Source of the DNA: Trichormus_B sp936914905 | GTDB taxonomy: Bacteria > Cyanobacteriota > Cyanobacteriia > Cyanobacteriales > Nostocaceae | Assembly: GCF_039871975.1 (NCBI RefSeq) | Contig: NZ_JBDPLL010000001.1 | Strand: one strand, 5' to 3' | Length of the DNA: 64,000 bases | Shown here: positions 63,881 through 64,000 of the stretch, one piece after another | Layout of the letters: each line of letters opens with the position of its first letter | Numbering within the stretch: the first letter of the stretch is position 1 | Program-made: the position numbers and the translations under genes | The notes under the pieces: model-generated | Seen by the model: the letters and a program-made list of their open reading frames with translations, nothing else | Told to the model about the DNA's origin: nothing | Database searches by the model: none

Positions 63881-64000
63881 TTAATTCTCACTAGTGCGGA
63901 GACGATGTGCTAAACTAATACCTTTAGGACTATAATCATGTAGTGCATAAACTTTTAAATCAGGGTTAGGACGCAGCATTTGCATTGTTGTACTGAAAAT
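63881..64000 (-). CDS. 3' end of a gene that continues beyond the window
   Basis: The minus strand is open from the window edge to TAA at 63881-63883 and reads FSTTMQMLRPNPDLKVYALH, DYSPKGISLAHRLRTSEN. Only about 39 residues are visible. The LHDYSPKGISLAHRLR end is well formed, suggesting a real C-terminus, but the family is not recognised. Confidence 0.45.
   Translation of the reverse strand: MFSTTMQMLRPNPDLKVYALHDYSPKGISLAHRLRTSEN

Noticed and set aside
1..64000. tRNA, rRNA, tmRNA or known riboswitch
   Set aside because: I looked for T-loop-like GGTTCGANTCC and conserved riboswitch cores and found none convincing; weak structured RNAs cannot be excluded by eye.

Overview
The window looks like chromosome from a filamentous, probably heterocystous (Nostocales-type) cyanobacterium. 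It carries photosynthesis genes (psaE, ndhO, chlM), tocopherol genes, a cyanophycinase-type peptidase, many GCGATCGC (HIP1) octamers, short tandemly repeated repeats, and IS5, IS66, ISKra4 and ISAzo13 transposase pieces. Base composition is AT-rich. The striking property is decay: about twenty recognisable genes are broken by stops, frameshifts or deletions, beside intact housekeeping genes. That is typical of a genome under reductive evolution, such as a plant symbiont of the Nostoc azollae kind. The species assignment is inference. Two runs of exactly 100 N (29797-29896, 44936-45035) are scaffold gaps lying inside transposase sequence.

Layout. 1-4.8 kb: a hypothetical gene, a flavin-dependent monooxygenase, a decayed methyltransferase between two inverted MITE copies, and ftsW. 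4.9-9.3 kb: a graveyard holding a thiol-histidine (ovothiol/ergothioneine-type) gene pair, a B12-type radical SAM protein and a DUF427 protein. 9.5-17 kb: mostly intact genes (DUF423, chlM, a periplasmic binding lipoprotein, cobT, a DUF2232 protein, a Crp/Fnr regulator). 17.4-21.7 kb: a 1430-residue protein with a coiled-coil N-terminal half, tandem 40-residue repeats and an Hsp70/actin-fold ATPase C-terminus. 21.7-30.3 kb: MITEs, a broken sugar transferase, an intact sugar ABC permease, remnants of metallophosphoesterase, malate dehydrogenase, Rpn-nuclease and DUF3318 genes, with intact ndhO, mutM and psaE between them. 30.4-41.6 kb: intact GH57 glycosidase, Nfu protein, histidine kinase, lepA, a glycosyltransferase, a cyanophycinase-like peptidase and cysteine desulfurase.

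41.6-46.3 kb: a second graveyard (restriction-subunit-R-like protein, peroxiredoxin, lipoxygenase, nested transposons, a photolyase-like hypothetical). 46.3-60.1 kb: tldD, coaE-hemD-cobA (tetrapyrrole and CoA genes), homogentisate phytyltransferase with gamma-tocopherol methyltransferase (vitamin E), ktrB-ktrA (K+ uptake), queA, a lumenal pentapeptide protein, and TPR and yraN pseudogenes. 60.3-64 kb: small hypothetical genes, an ATP-grasp ligase and further remnants.

Two themes stand out. First, three different TA-flanked MITE families (A, B, C) have inserted next to or into gene ends. In two cases the insertion lies exactly at a stop codon, and in one it lies between cobA and hemD. Second, short direct tandem duplications of 11-26 bp sit inside or at the edge of many pseudogenes. 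This suggests replication slippage as a main inactivation route. No tRNA, rRNA or CRISPR array was found by eye.
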